Assembly: GCA_029880275.1 (NCBI GenBank)
Contig: JAOUOQ010000003.1
Span: 1-27,776 of the forward strand
Source: Candidatus Aminicenantota bacterium
GTDB taxonomy: Bacteria; Acidobacteriota; B3-B38; Guanabaribacteriales; B3-B38
Length of the DNA stretch: 27,776 bases
Direction of reading: 5' to 3'
The translations under genes were made by a program, and so were the position numbers. The notes below the pieces were generated by a model. It searched no databases. It was given only the letters and a program-made list of their open reading frames with translations, and had not been told where the DNA came from. Positions 14,272 to 21,266 of the stretch are shown piece by piece (the stretch's first letter is position 1; the number at the start of each line of letters is the position of its first letter).

Positions 14272-15609
14272 TTACCTGAAGAGAAACTCTAACAACCAGT
14301 TGATCCCAACAAACAAAATGGCGAGAGGGATAACAATCCTCATCCACCAATAGAGGAAGAGAGGGAAGGGTTTTCCTGTTCCTTCTGATAGTTCTTTCAA
14401 TGCCTCTGATCTCTTGATACACCAGACTGTGGTGATTACAGCCAAAAGCGCCCCCACGGTTTGCATACCCGAGCCGAAGGTCAAATCCCAGGGAAAAAAG
14501 ATTTTAAAATTGATCAAAGGGGGAATAGCAAACACAAATACAATAGTGCAGATAAGCAGTACCGCTTTTTTTCTGTTCAGCTTGGTGTTATCCACTATCC
14601 CTCCAACCAGAACCTCGAAGGCTGCCACATCAGAAAGATAAGCGGCGCCGAAGAGTCCGAGGAAAAAGATGAGACCAAACAACCAACCTGCCGGCATCAT
14701 GGCGAAGGTTTTGGGTAAAGTGGAGAAGATTAGGCTGGGACCGGAGGCAGGCTCCAAACCGAAGGCAAACACCGCTGGAAAAATGGCGAATCCAGCAAGA
14801 AGCCCAGCCACAGTATCCCCGACTCCGGTAAATATTGCGTTTTTAGGGATATTGCTTCTTTTATCAAGATAGGAACCGTAAATTACCATAAAAGTACCCC
14901 CAAGGGACATAGAGAAAACCGCCTGTCCCAGGGCTGCGGCCATTACAGAGCCCGTCAATTCCCTAAACCGGAAGCCGCCTATATACCACTTTAATCCCTC
15001 GCTGGCTCCCTCTAAAGTTATGGCCCGTATAATAAGGATAATCAAAATGACCAATAGTGAGGGCATAATAAATTTGCTGACCTTTTCTATTCCCTTTCGC
15101 AAGCCCTTCACCAGGATAATCCCGCAGGTAAAAATGACTATTGATGTCATCAGCAGCTGCAAAAGGAATGAGTATAGGTTGAAACCTATAGCGGGTGGAA
15201 GGATAGCCACGGTGTTCAACTGCCTGCCAAAGGCTTTAACTATCTCACCCAGAGCATAATATGCCACCCATCCGAGGGTAACAGAGTAATATCCCGTAGC
15301 ACAGATAACTATGAAGAAGAAGAATGCTCCCACATACTTCCCTCCGGGAAAGCCTCCTTTCTTGAAGGCGCCCAGTGTGCCTCGCCGAGTATAACGCCCC
15401 AGGGTCCACTCAGCCATCATTGCTGGAATACCGATAACAAAAACCGCCAACAGATAGAAGAAAACAAATGCGGCACCACCGAATTTCCCTACCATATAAG
15501 GAAACCGCCAGACATTGCCTAAGCCAACAGCCACTCCGATCATAGTCATTAAAAGACCGAAATTCGAGGCAAATGTCTCTCGCTTTGGTTCTGAATCTGA
15601 AGCTTTCAT
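14272..15609 (-). CDS. Sodium-dependent transporter, neurotransmitter:sodium symporter family
   Basis: LeuT-fold inner-membrane symporter that takes up amino acids or related small molecules with sodium. In 445 residues I count 11 membrane helices, the number typical of bacterial members such as MhsT and Tyt1. TM1 carries the signature 'GVAVGLGNVWRFPY' (about 26-39) with the unwound substrate/Na+ site; TM6 has 'SMSLGGTFMVIYGSYL' and TM8 'GAAYLSDVAAFEVLVGG'. The start ATG (MKASDSEPKRETFASNFG) fits the family but has no obvious Shine-Dalgarno sequence. It is flanked by 115 bp (to AOR) and 403 bp gaps and looks monocistronic. Substrate is not predictable from the sequence; amino-acid uptake is the likely role. 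Confidence 0.93.
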   Translation of the reverse strand: MKASDSEPKRETFASNFGLLMTMIGVAVGLGNVWRFPYMVGKFGGAAFVFFYLLAVFVIGIPAMMAEWTLGRYTRRGTLGAFKKGGFPGGKYVGAFFFFIVICATGYYSVTLGWVAYYALGEIVKAFGRQLNTVAILPPAIGFNLYSFLLQLLMTSIVIFTCGIILVKGLRKGIEKVSKFIMPSLLVILIILIIRAITLEGASEGLKWYIGGFRFRELTGSVMAAALGQAVFSMSLGGTFMVIYGSYLDKRSNIPKNAIFTGVGDTVAGLLAGFAIFPAVFAFGLEPASGPSLIFSTLPKTFAMMPAGWLFGLIFFLGLFGAAYLSDVAAFEVLVGGIVDNTKLNRKKAVLLICTIVFVFAIPPLINFKIFFPWDLTFGSGMQTVGALLAVITTVWCIKRSEALKELSEGTGKPFPLFLYWWMRIVIPLAILFVGINWLLEFLFR

Positions 15610-15724
15610 ATAAACTGAGCTAAAATTTCTCGCTCATATAGTTTTTTGTTAAACAGTATTCAGGGATTTTCAAACAGCTATTTCTCCATATACTCAGTTC
15701 TTTAGCCTTCGCAGGGAAAAGCTA

Positions 15725-17518
15725 TCATTCCCATTTGTGGATCTTGTAATACTCGTCCACCATTCTTTTAATATCTACTGTAGAGCCTTTCGTTGGACCT
15801 TCATTTAATGGTTCTTTCAGGAATCTTTCCGGCAAAGTGTCGTCCTCTCGCCTTAAACCAAAGCTTCTATTTAGCTTAAATTCAATGTCAAAAAAATCTC
15901 CCATTATTTTTTCCAAATATTCAGGAGAATAGTCTATCCCGGTAGCAGATTTTAAGAGGGCGGAAGCTCTTTCGAAATTTAAGATATCCATACAGAGACC
16001 GATATTCTTGCACATAGTCATGGAATCAGTAAGAAGAGCGATTTTTTCTGAATAGCTTACCAGGGCAGCTTTCCCTTCCTCTGCCAGCCGGTCTGCAGCT
16101 TTTTCTGTGCCGAAACGCTTTTTGGCTTCATCTTTTCTGTTCGTTAATTCGAAGTACGGCTCGGCACGAAGATGGTCAGCACCCCTGGAGGCAATAGCAT
16201 AAGTAAGACCATATCCTTTAATTCCTCTGGGGTCACCACAGATCATGTCCAATCCTTTTACTTGCATCACCAGCTTTCTTGCCTCCTCGCCAAAACTTTC
16301 TGCTAACTTTTTCGCTCCATTTGCAAGCTTATCTCCAATCCCACGGCGAAAAGTGATCATATTCACAATATCCCGTATCTTGTCTACCTCACCCCAGGTA
16401 ATACTGAGACCATCTAAATCATCTGGATGGATCAACCCCTTCTCCTGGCATTCCATTATCCATCCCATCACCTCAGAGGTTGATATAGAATCCAGACCCA
16501 TCTGATTCAGGTAAGCATTCATCTCCAGGGCAAAGGGGAGATTAGAGTTTCCTATCCGTGAAGTGAAACTGCAGAGAGTTTCAAATTCGGGTCCCTCGGC
16601 TTCTAAATCTCCGACCATATAATAACGGGAACAATGGAGATTGCAATTAAAGCATGCTTTATTTTTGACCTTGTGCTTGCTTTCCAGCTTCTGGCCGGAG
16701 ATTTCGTCAACATATATACAGACCCCTTCCTGAAAATGTTTGGTAGGGAGAATGCCAATGTTGTTTAAATCTTTCATCAACATGGTAGTGCCCATCTGGT
16801 AGCGCTTCTTGTATTCTTTGTGACTTAAAATATCCTTCACGATTTTCTCTACTTCCGATAAAAAAGCCAGAGGGTCTGCCACCTCCAGAGAATGTGAACC
16901 CCTCACCGCCAGGGCTTTTAAATTCTTGGCTCCCATTACAGCCCCCATACCGGTGCGTCCATTTACCCTATTCCCACTGGAAACTATAGCTGAAAAGAGC
17001 ACATGGTTCTCTCCTGCAGGTCCAATAGCGGCTACCTGGATTGAATAGTTTTTTCTCTCCCTTCTGATAGATTTTGTTACCTCTGTAATAGTTTTTCCTG
17101 CGTACTCTGGACAGTCCACCAGCTCTGCACCTGATTCCGTTACCATCAGATAGACCAGGCTATCAGCCCTACCCGTGATGATAATCTGATCGAATCCTGT
17201 GAGCTTCATTTCTGCGGCAAATTGCCCTCCCGCCGTGGAATCTCCTAAAATACCTGTGAGGGGTGATTTGGCGGTAACAGTATAATAAGCAGATGCGGGG
17301 AGGAGTGAACCTGTAAGAGGACCGATGCCGAATATAAGGATATTATCAGGTCCCAGAGAGTCGCAATTGGGGTCTAATTCCTCAAAAAGCCTCTTGGTAT
17401 TCGCAGCTCGCCCGCCAATAACATCTCTGACCCAAAGAGGGTCCAACATCTCTATTTGAGATTTCCGCTCTGTAAGATTTATTCTCAGCACTCTTCCTCC
17501 GTAGCCAAATTTAAGCAT
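15725..17518 (-). CDS. Aldehyde:ferredoxin oxidoreductase (tungstopterin enzyme)
   Basis: Oxidises aldehydes to carboxylic acids, or the reverse, with ferredoxin; cytoplasmic, using tungsten bis-pyranopterin and one [4Fe-4S] cluster. At 597 residues it is full length relative to the ~605-residue Pyrococcus AOR. The pterin-binding N-terminal domain has 'GPLTGSLLPASAYYTVTAKS' (66-85) and 'AIGPAGENHVLFSAIVSSGN' (164-183). Cluster ligands are C289, C292, C296 (CFNCNLHC) and probably C503 (DSMTMC). Also seen are 'GDPRGIKGYGLTYAIASRGAD' region (428-448) and the C-terminal 'LPERFLKEPLNEGPTKGS'. The ATG overlaps the end of the polyferredoxin gene by 8 bp. Substrate and subfamily (AOR, FOR, GOR, WOR types) are not resolved. 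Confidence 0.95.
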   Translation of the reverse strand: MLKFGYGGRVLRINLTERKSQIEMLDPLWVRDVIGGRAANTKRLFEELDPNCDSLGPDNILIFGIGPLTGSLLPASAYYTVTAKSPLTGILGDSTAGGQFAAEMKLTGFDQIIITGRADSLVYLMVTESGAELVDCPEYAGKTITEVTKSIRRERKNYSIQVAAIGPAGENHVLFSAIVSSGNRVNGRTGMGAVMGAKNLKALAVRGSHSLEVADPLAFLSEVEKIVKDILSHKEYKKRYQMGTTMLMKDLNNIGILPTKHFQEGVCIYVDEISGQKLESKHKVKNKACFNCNLHCSRYYMVGDLEAEGPEFETLCSFTSRIGNSNLPFALEMNAYLNQMGLDSISTSEVMGWIMECQEKGLIHPDDLDGLSITWGEVDKIRDIVNMITFRRGIGDKLANGAKKLAESFGEEARKLVMQVKGLDMICGDPRGIKGYGLTYAIASRGADHLRAEPYFELTNRKDEAKKRFGTEKAADRLAEEGKAALVSYSEKIALLTDSMTMCKNIGLCMDILNFERASALLKSATGIDYSPEYLEKIMGDFFDIEFKLNRSFGLRREDDTLPERFLKEPLNEGPTKGSTVDIKRMVDEYYKIHKWE

Positions 17519-18029
17519 ATCTTTTACTCCACTTCTTCCTCACCTCAGAGCCTTGCCTTTTGATATAAAAATGACGTTTCTGGCTCGGATTCATCTTATT
17601 TGTTTCCTTCTTAAAAAATGCCAAAGATGGATACTCCGCTCCTTCAGCCTCATAGGTAATGGCTCCTTCCGTACAAGCCTCAACGCACTTAGGTCTTCCC
17701 CCACAAAGATCACAAACATAGACTAAATCATCGAATATTTCTATGGCTCCAATAGGACAAGCCTCCTCGCAGGCAGCACAGAGTGTGCACAAGGTGGGGG
17801 AAATGATTACCTGGCTGAGGGAACCCATGCTTAGCGCATCATCTGGGCAGCACATACAATAGCGCTCCTTGCATTGATTGCATACCACCGGGCCATCAAT
17901 ACCAATTTCGTATAAGTTCATAACTTTTATCCTGGCTAAGCGATTGTTGATTTTTCCCGTACGGAAAAAGGCACAAACAGCCTCACATCTTTTGCATCCG
18001 GTACATTTGCTTATATCAACTTCGATCAC
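17511..18029 (-). CDS. Polyferredoxin-type 4[4Fe-4S] protein, AOR partner
   Basis: Electron-transfer protein of the CooF/HycB kind, probably carrying electrons for the overlapping AOR. It has four cysteine motifs (numbered from the chosen start): C9-x2-C12-x2-C15-x3-C19; C50-x2-C53-x4-C58-x2-C61; C81-x2-C84-x2-C87-x3-C91-P; and C106-x2-C109-x5-C115-x3-C119. The second is one residue shorter before its last Cys-Pro than is usual. The C-terminal 45 residues are basic and cysteine-free. GTG at 18029 is chosen because AGGAGG lies eight bases upstream; the GTG at 18038 overlaps that site and would add only three residues. It follows the TIGR04076-like gene by 48 bp. Confidence 0.9.
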   Translation of the reverse strand: MIEVDISKCTGCKRCEAVCAFFRTGKINNRLARIKVMNLYEIGIDGPVVCNQCKERYCMCCPDDALSMGSLSQVIISPTLCTLCAACEEACPIGAIEIFDDLVYVCDLCGGRPKCVEACTEGAITYEAEGAEYPSLAFFKKETNKMNPSQKRHFYIKRQGSEVRKKWSKRYA

Positions 18030-18077
18030 CTTCAACACCTCCTGCTTGCTAAAAGTTAAGAAGCAACCATATAATCT

Positions 18078-18350
18078 TTATTCTACAACCTCAAGGCGAT
18101 ATTGTACCAGTCCATTTGGATCTGGGCAGGAAAAATTTTTCACTTTTTTTACCCAATGACTATCTTCCAATCTGCCTCTGACGGCCAGAATGGGAAAGAT
18201 AGGCATCATACTTTGTAAAGCCCATATACAAATATGTTTCCCTTCAGGAATATAAAGCTTGGAATCCTCAATATAGAAATAATCACCCACTTGCATAGGG
18301 AGGTTGCAGTAGCCATTAATTCTTTCTACGCTAACCCTTATTTTTGCCAC
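18078..18350 (-). CDS. TIGR04076-family small protein
   Basis: A 90-residue protein that fits the uncharacterised TIGR04076 family, recognised by 'INGYCNLPMQVGDYFYIED' near the N-terminus, 'HICIWALQSMMPIFPILA' in the centre and 'FSCPDPNGLVQYRLEV' at the end. Three cysteines (C15, C41, C75) occupy the family positions. No enzymatic function is established for the family that I know of. It starts at GTG with GGAGG seven bases upstream and is the first gene of an operon with a polyferredoxin and AOR, so a role in metal or redox handling for the tungsten enzyme is a reasonable guess. Confidence 0.82.
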   Translation of the reverse strand: MAKIRVSVERINGYCNLPMQVGDYFYIEDSKLYIPEGKHICIWALQSMMPIFPILAVRGRLEDSHWVKKVKNFSCPDPNGLVQYRLEVVE

Positions 18351-18533
18351 TTTTATGCCTCCATTTATTGCTTTTTATATCATTAGTTTGTTCTTCAAAT
18401 CCTAAAATATCTAAATAAGGCGCTTTTTATTCATCTTACTTTTTTAATACTAAATGATATGGGAAATTTCCTCTGGTGTCAATAATTTGGTCAGACTCAA
18501 AATTCCTAATAAGGGTAAGCGATGCTTATTTCT

Positions 18534-18553
18534 GGCTCCGGGAGGTGCCTTTT
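18534..18553 (+). terminator. Terminator-like hairpin inside the divergent gap
   Basis: GGCTCC, loop GGGA, GGTGCC, then TTTTATTATGTTTT. The 6-bp stem has one T-T mismatch. No + strand gene ends nearby, so it could end a small RNA or antisense transcript, or be fortuitous. Confidence 0.35.
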
Positions 18554-18761
18554 ATTATGTTTTAAATGAGTGATTTGGCGCCAGAAGTGCATTCAAAGAT
18601 TATGAAGTATTTTCAAGCATTTTCGACAAGATGTATAGGCTAACAGACAATAGTAACTTAGATCTTTGATAATGGGGTTTTTTGAGTTGGAATTAAGAGA
18701 TATTTTTGCGTATCGTTAAAAAGGCTTAGCTAGATGGGAGAGGATATGAGGGGAATAGGTA

Positions 18762-18790
18762 TTGAATCTCATCCATTTATATTGTAATAT
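18762..18790 (+). promoter_or_regulatory. Probable promoter of the RsbW-like gene
   Basis: TTGAAT, 17 bp, TAATAT (four of six at each element), placed 84 bp upstream of the ATG. The next ~78 nt would be leader and include a hairpin. Confidence 0.45.
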
Positions 18791-18801
18791 TTTTTAAGAG
18801 C

Positions 18802-18819
18802 TCTCCTTAATAAAGGAGA
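18802..18819 (+). other. Leader hairpin upstream of the RsbW-like gene
   Basis: TCTCCTT, loop AATA, AAGGAGA: a perfect 7-bp stem. The 3' arm contains an SD-like AAGGAG that is sequestered, but no usable start codon follows it; the real ribosome site is another AAGGAG at 18862-18867. Function unknown. Confidence 0.4.
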
Positions 18820-18874
18820 ACGAAGTCTGAGCTGAGGGTATTTCTAAGAGGGCATTCTTCTAAGGAGAATCTTC

Positions 18875-19327
18875 ATGAAGGAAAGCATAGACTACGAAAA
18901 GATTCTTCGCTCTTCACCCACAATAATCATCAAGGAATTAAAAGAATGCCATCCTGTCATCAGGAGGTTGCTTCTGCGCTTCCAGAAGAGATTAAATCTC
19001 ACCGATGATGAGGTGTACAACTTACAATTAGCGGTGGGAGAGATCTGCGCTAACGCCATTGAGCACGGCAATAAATGTGCCCCTGACAAGTCGGTGCGCC
19101 TTTCCTATGCTGTTCACCAGCACAGATTAATCTTTCAGGTGGAGGACGAAGGCGAAGGGTTCAATCCTGAAGACCTCCCCGACCCTACCAAGCCGGAAAA
19201 CCTTTTGAAGAAGAGAGGACGAGGCATATTTTTGGCCTGCTCGTTGGTGGATGCGATAATCTTCCAGGATAAAGGGAGAAGGGTCATCCTGGTGAAAAAG
19301 CTGACCCAATCGTCATCCCCTGCCTAA
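18875..19327 (+). CDS. RsbW-like anti-sigma factor / serine-protein kinase (HATPase_c_2)
   Basis: A 150-residue GHKL ATPase domain of the anti-sigma regulatory factor type (RsbW/SpoIIAB), which binds a sigma factor and phosphorylates an anti-sigma antagonist. The N-box is 'LQLAVGEICANAIEHG' (50-65) with E56 and N60, the G1 box 'VEDEGEGF' (89-96) and the G2 box 'RGRGIFLACSLVD' (114-126). It has no membrane segment and no fused phosphatase. The start has AAGGAG seven bases upstream. No sigma factor, STAS antagonist or PP2C phosphatase gene lies next to it, so its partners are elsewhere. It is transcribed alone on the + strand and converges on the lipoprotein gene 27 bp away. Confidence 0.92.
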   Translation: MKESIDYEKILRSSPTIIIKELKECHPVIRRLLLRFQKRLNLTDDEVYNLQLAVGEICANAIEHGNKCAPDKSVRLSYAVHQHRLIFQVEDEGEGFNPEDLPDPTKPENLLKKRGRGIFLACSLVDAIIFQDKGRRVILVKKLTQSSSPA

Positions 19328-19354
19328 CTGACTCCCCGGTCCCTAACTCCCCTA

Positions 19355-20299
19355 TCAGGGCGTGCTAACCTTTATGATGGATGATGTGGATGCAGTAGCT
19401 CCATCATCATCGGTGACCGTCAGGGTAACCGTCTTATCTCCTGATGTGCTGTAGGGATGGGTAACTATTTTGCCCATACCCGTGAGAGCATCTCCAAAAT
19501 CCCAGCTGTATTTAACGATAGTCCCGTCAGCATCGTAAGAGGAGGAGGCGTTGAAGGTCACCCAATCGCCCACTTTGGGGTCGGAAGGTGAATAAGTGAA
19601 GTTAGCCGTGGGGAAGATGTTGGGCGGAGTAATCACCTTAATAGCTATGGAGGAGGTAATAGCCCCGGCAGTGGTGGTCACCGTCACCGTATCCACATCC
19701 TTATCCCAGCTGCCGAGTGTAAGGATATCGAAAGCCTCCCCACTCTCATTGGTGAGGACTATCTTGCCGCCAGAATCGAGGGAGCCGGCATCAGTGGAGA
19801 AGGTTACCGACGCATTAGCAATGGTTTGAGCATTCTCATCAAAGACAACCGCCGTAATGGAACTGGTAGCTCCCTCCTCAAAGGAGATGGAAGCCGGGGT
19901 GGCGGTGAGGGAAATGGAGGCGATAGCCGCCCCAATCTGGACTATAATGGGCTCTGCAGTGCCCACCACCCCTGAACTCACCGTTATCTCCGCAATGCCG
20001 ACCTCAACCCCGCTGGTGAGGATGGAGCGAGCCATACCGTTGGTGGTAGTCACCCGCCCATCAATGGTGCCCAGGGTGGTGGTGAGAAAAACCACTGTCC
20101 CATCGGGCACTGGATAGCCATCACCTCTGGTGATGACAACGGTGATTACCGCGGTATCTCCACCGGGGTTAATGACCGCGGGATTGACACTGATAGTCAT
20201 AATCGCATCCTCAGGGGCAACAGGGTCGACTTTCGCACAAGCGAATATCAGCCCTATGCAAAGCCCGAGGGAAGCGAGGATTAACAATTTCTTAATCAT
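19355..20299 (-). CDS. Lipoprotein with Ig-like (Big) domains and a PKD domain
   Basis: A 314-residue exported protein. The signal peptide ends in the lipobox IFAC with lipidated C21; residue +2 is Ala, not Asp, so outer-membrane sorting is expected in a diderm. Two Ig-like domains follow (about 34-120 and 125-222), of the invasin/Big type ('GYPVPDGTVVFLTT', 'GTIDGRVTTTNGMA'; 'NASVTFSTDAGSL', 'LTNESGEA'). A PKD domain is at about 228-314 ('ASSSYDADGTIVKYSWDFGD', 'KTVTLTVTDDDGA'). Such domains bind proteins or glycans at the cell surface. It is the last gene of the pilus/secretion operon, 45 bp after the second pseudopilin, with an AAAGGTG ribosome site, and may be a substrate or surface component of that machine. 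Confidence 0.9.
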   Translation of the reverse strand: MIKKLLILASLGLCIGLIFACAKVDPVAPEDAIMTISVNPAVINPGGDTAVITVVITRGDGYPVPDGTVVFLTTTLGTIDGRVTTTNGMARSILTSGVEVGIAEITVSSGVVGTAEPIIVQIGAAIASISLTATPASISFEEGATSSITAVVFDENAQTIANASVTFSTDAGSLDSGGKIVLTNESGEAFDILTLGSWDKDVDTVTVTTTAGAITSSIAIKVITPPNIFPTANFTYSPSDPKVGDWVTFNASSSYDADGTIVKYSWDFGDALTGMGKIVTHPYSTSGDKTVTLTVTDDDGATASTSSIIKVSTP

Positions 20300-20343
20300 A
20301 GGCTACACCTTTTTTGTCAGGATAAAGGCTTTTCCCCTCCTTA

Positions 20344-20754
20344 CTACCATTCCCGGTAATAGGTTCCATCTAAAGCCTGCTCATAAGAGCCACTGTGAAT
20401 ATCCCATATGCCTGGCTCTTCATCAGGCTCTAATTTCTCCCAGTCAATATAGACTTCCACCCAGGTTTCAGCCGATTCGGTGAAGGGGTCCACCGGTATA
20501 CTCCGCAAATAGCCCTCGGTGACCAGCTCTTCCATCGTGTAGGGGTATCTCTCTTTATCAACATAGAACTGGTCTATGCAGTCCCTCATATAAAACAGGT
20601 CCTTCTTCAACACCGCCTCTTTTGCTCGGATATGGGAGTAGCGAAAGGTCGGCAGGGCTAAAGTGGCTAAAATCCCTATCATAGTAATAACTATCATCAA
20701 CTCAATCAGGGTGAAGCCCTTCTGCTTTGCTGAGGTTACTCTCATCTTATTCAT
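20344..20754 (-). CDS. GspG-like pseudopilin (second copy)
   Basis: Prepilin-like protein of type II secretion. After the short leader 'MNKMRVTSAKQKG' comes the cleavage-methylation motif G|FTLIELMIVITMIGILATLA with Glu at +5 and a hydrophobic helix of ~20 residues. The body has 'KDLFYMRDCIDQFYVDKERYP', 'LVTEGYLRSIPVDPFTES' and the C-terminal 'SYEQALDGTYYREW', matching the calcium-binding-type end of GspG-like major pseudopilins. The ATG at 20754 is chosen; an in-frame TTG at 20775 overlaps the upstream gene, and an ATG three codons later is also possible. No strong ribosome site is visible, and the gap to the preceding pseudopilin is 14 bp, so coupling is likely. Confidence 0.9.
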   Translation of the reverse strand: MNKMRVTSAKQKGFTLIELMIVITMIGILATLALPTFRYSHIRAKEAVLKKDLFYMRDCIDQFYVDKERYPYTMEELVTEGYLRSIPVDPFTESAETWVEVYIDWEKLEPDEEPGIWDIHSGSYEQALDGTYYREW

Positions 20755-20768
20755 TCTTGGTTTATTTC

Positions 20769-21257
20769 TTACCAATCTTTATATTTAGTGCCATCCAAGG
20801 CAATGCCTTCGCTTTTAGAGTAAACATCGAAGACATTCTCCCCTCCCCAGGAGGTGGAATCAAAATCGTCCTGATAGGAGCGCATTCCCCAATCGGTGGA
20901 GTTGGTCATCGGGTCACGGGGTATGCGGCGCAAGAACTTTTTCTTCACATCCATTTTACCCACCTCCTCCACGCCCTCGACCAGAGCCTGGAGATCGGGG
21001 GGGTAGCCTTCGGAGCCGAACTCTGCTGAAATCTGCCCCAGGTCAACCATTTTTTTATATTCGTCGATTGCCCCTCTGAGAATCCTCAGATTCTCCCTCA
21101 GCTCAATCTCTTTAGCCCTCTTGATGGTGATCCGTGCTACTGGCAGGATGGATGCAGCCAGGACAGATATAATGGCTACTACCACCATTAGCTCTGCTAG
21201 GGTAAACGCTGATGTGCAGCTCCGTATATTGATTTTGAGAGCCAGAGCTTTTACCAT
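20769..21257 (-). CDS. GspG-like pseudopilin (first copy)
   Basis: A 162-residue prepilin-like protein. The N-terminal motif is SA|FTLAELMVVVAIISVLAA: the +5 Glu and hydrophobic helix are present, but the residue before the cleavage site is Ala instead of the normal Gly. The globular part contains 'FLRRIPRDPMTNSTDWG' and ends 'EGIALDGTKYKDW', the same terminal motif as the next gene, so the two are paralogues. It begins 9 bp after the secretin stop, with an AAGGA ribosome site. It could form the pseudopilus shaft or cap with its neighbour. Cleavage after Ala is known to be tolerated by some prepilin peptidases but is often less efficient. Confidence 0.9.
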   Translation of the reverse strand: MVKALALKINIRSCTSAFTLAELMVVVAIISVLAASILPVARITIKRAKEIELRENLRILRGAIDEYKKMVDLGQISAEFGSEGYPPDLQALVEGVEEVGKMDVKKKFLRRIPRDPMTNSTDWGMRSYQDDFDSTSWGGENVFDVYSKSEGIALDGTKYKDW

Positions 21258-21266
21258 TCTTTATCC

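Larger units (their letters stand above)
18351..18874. other. 524-bp divergent intergenic region
   Basis: Lies between the AOR operon (- strand) and the RsbW-like gene (+ strand). No ORF with a good start was found. It contains a TAAGC/GCTTA inverted repeat near 18515-18527, a + strand terminator-like hairpin (18534-18553), the inverted repeat TTCTGGC/GCCAGAA (18530-18536 with 18580-18586), a + strand promoter (18762-18790) and a leader hairpin (18802-18819). A weak TATAAA on the - strand about 25 bp before the TIGR04076-like gene may be its -10. Confidence 0.5.

Noticed and set aside
14228..14422. A 64-codon - strand frame overlapping the 3' end of the symporter gene
   Set aside because: Out of frame with the symporter, whose last helix is coded in the same stretch; no ribosome site.
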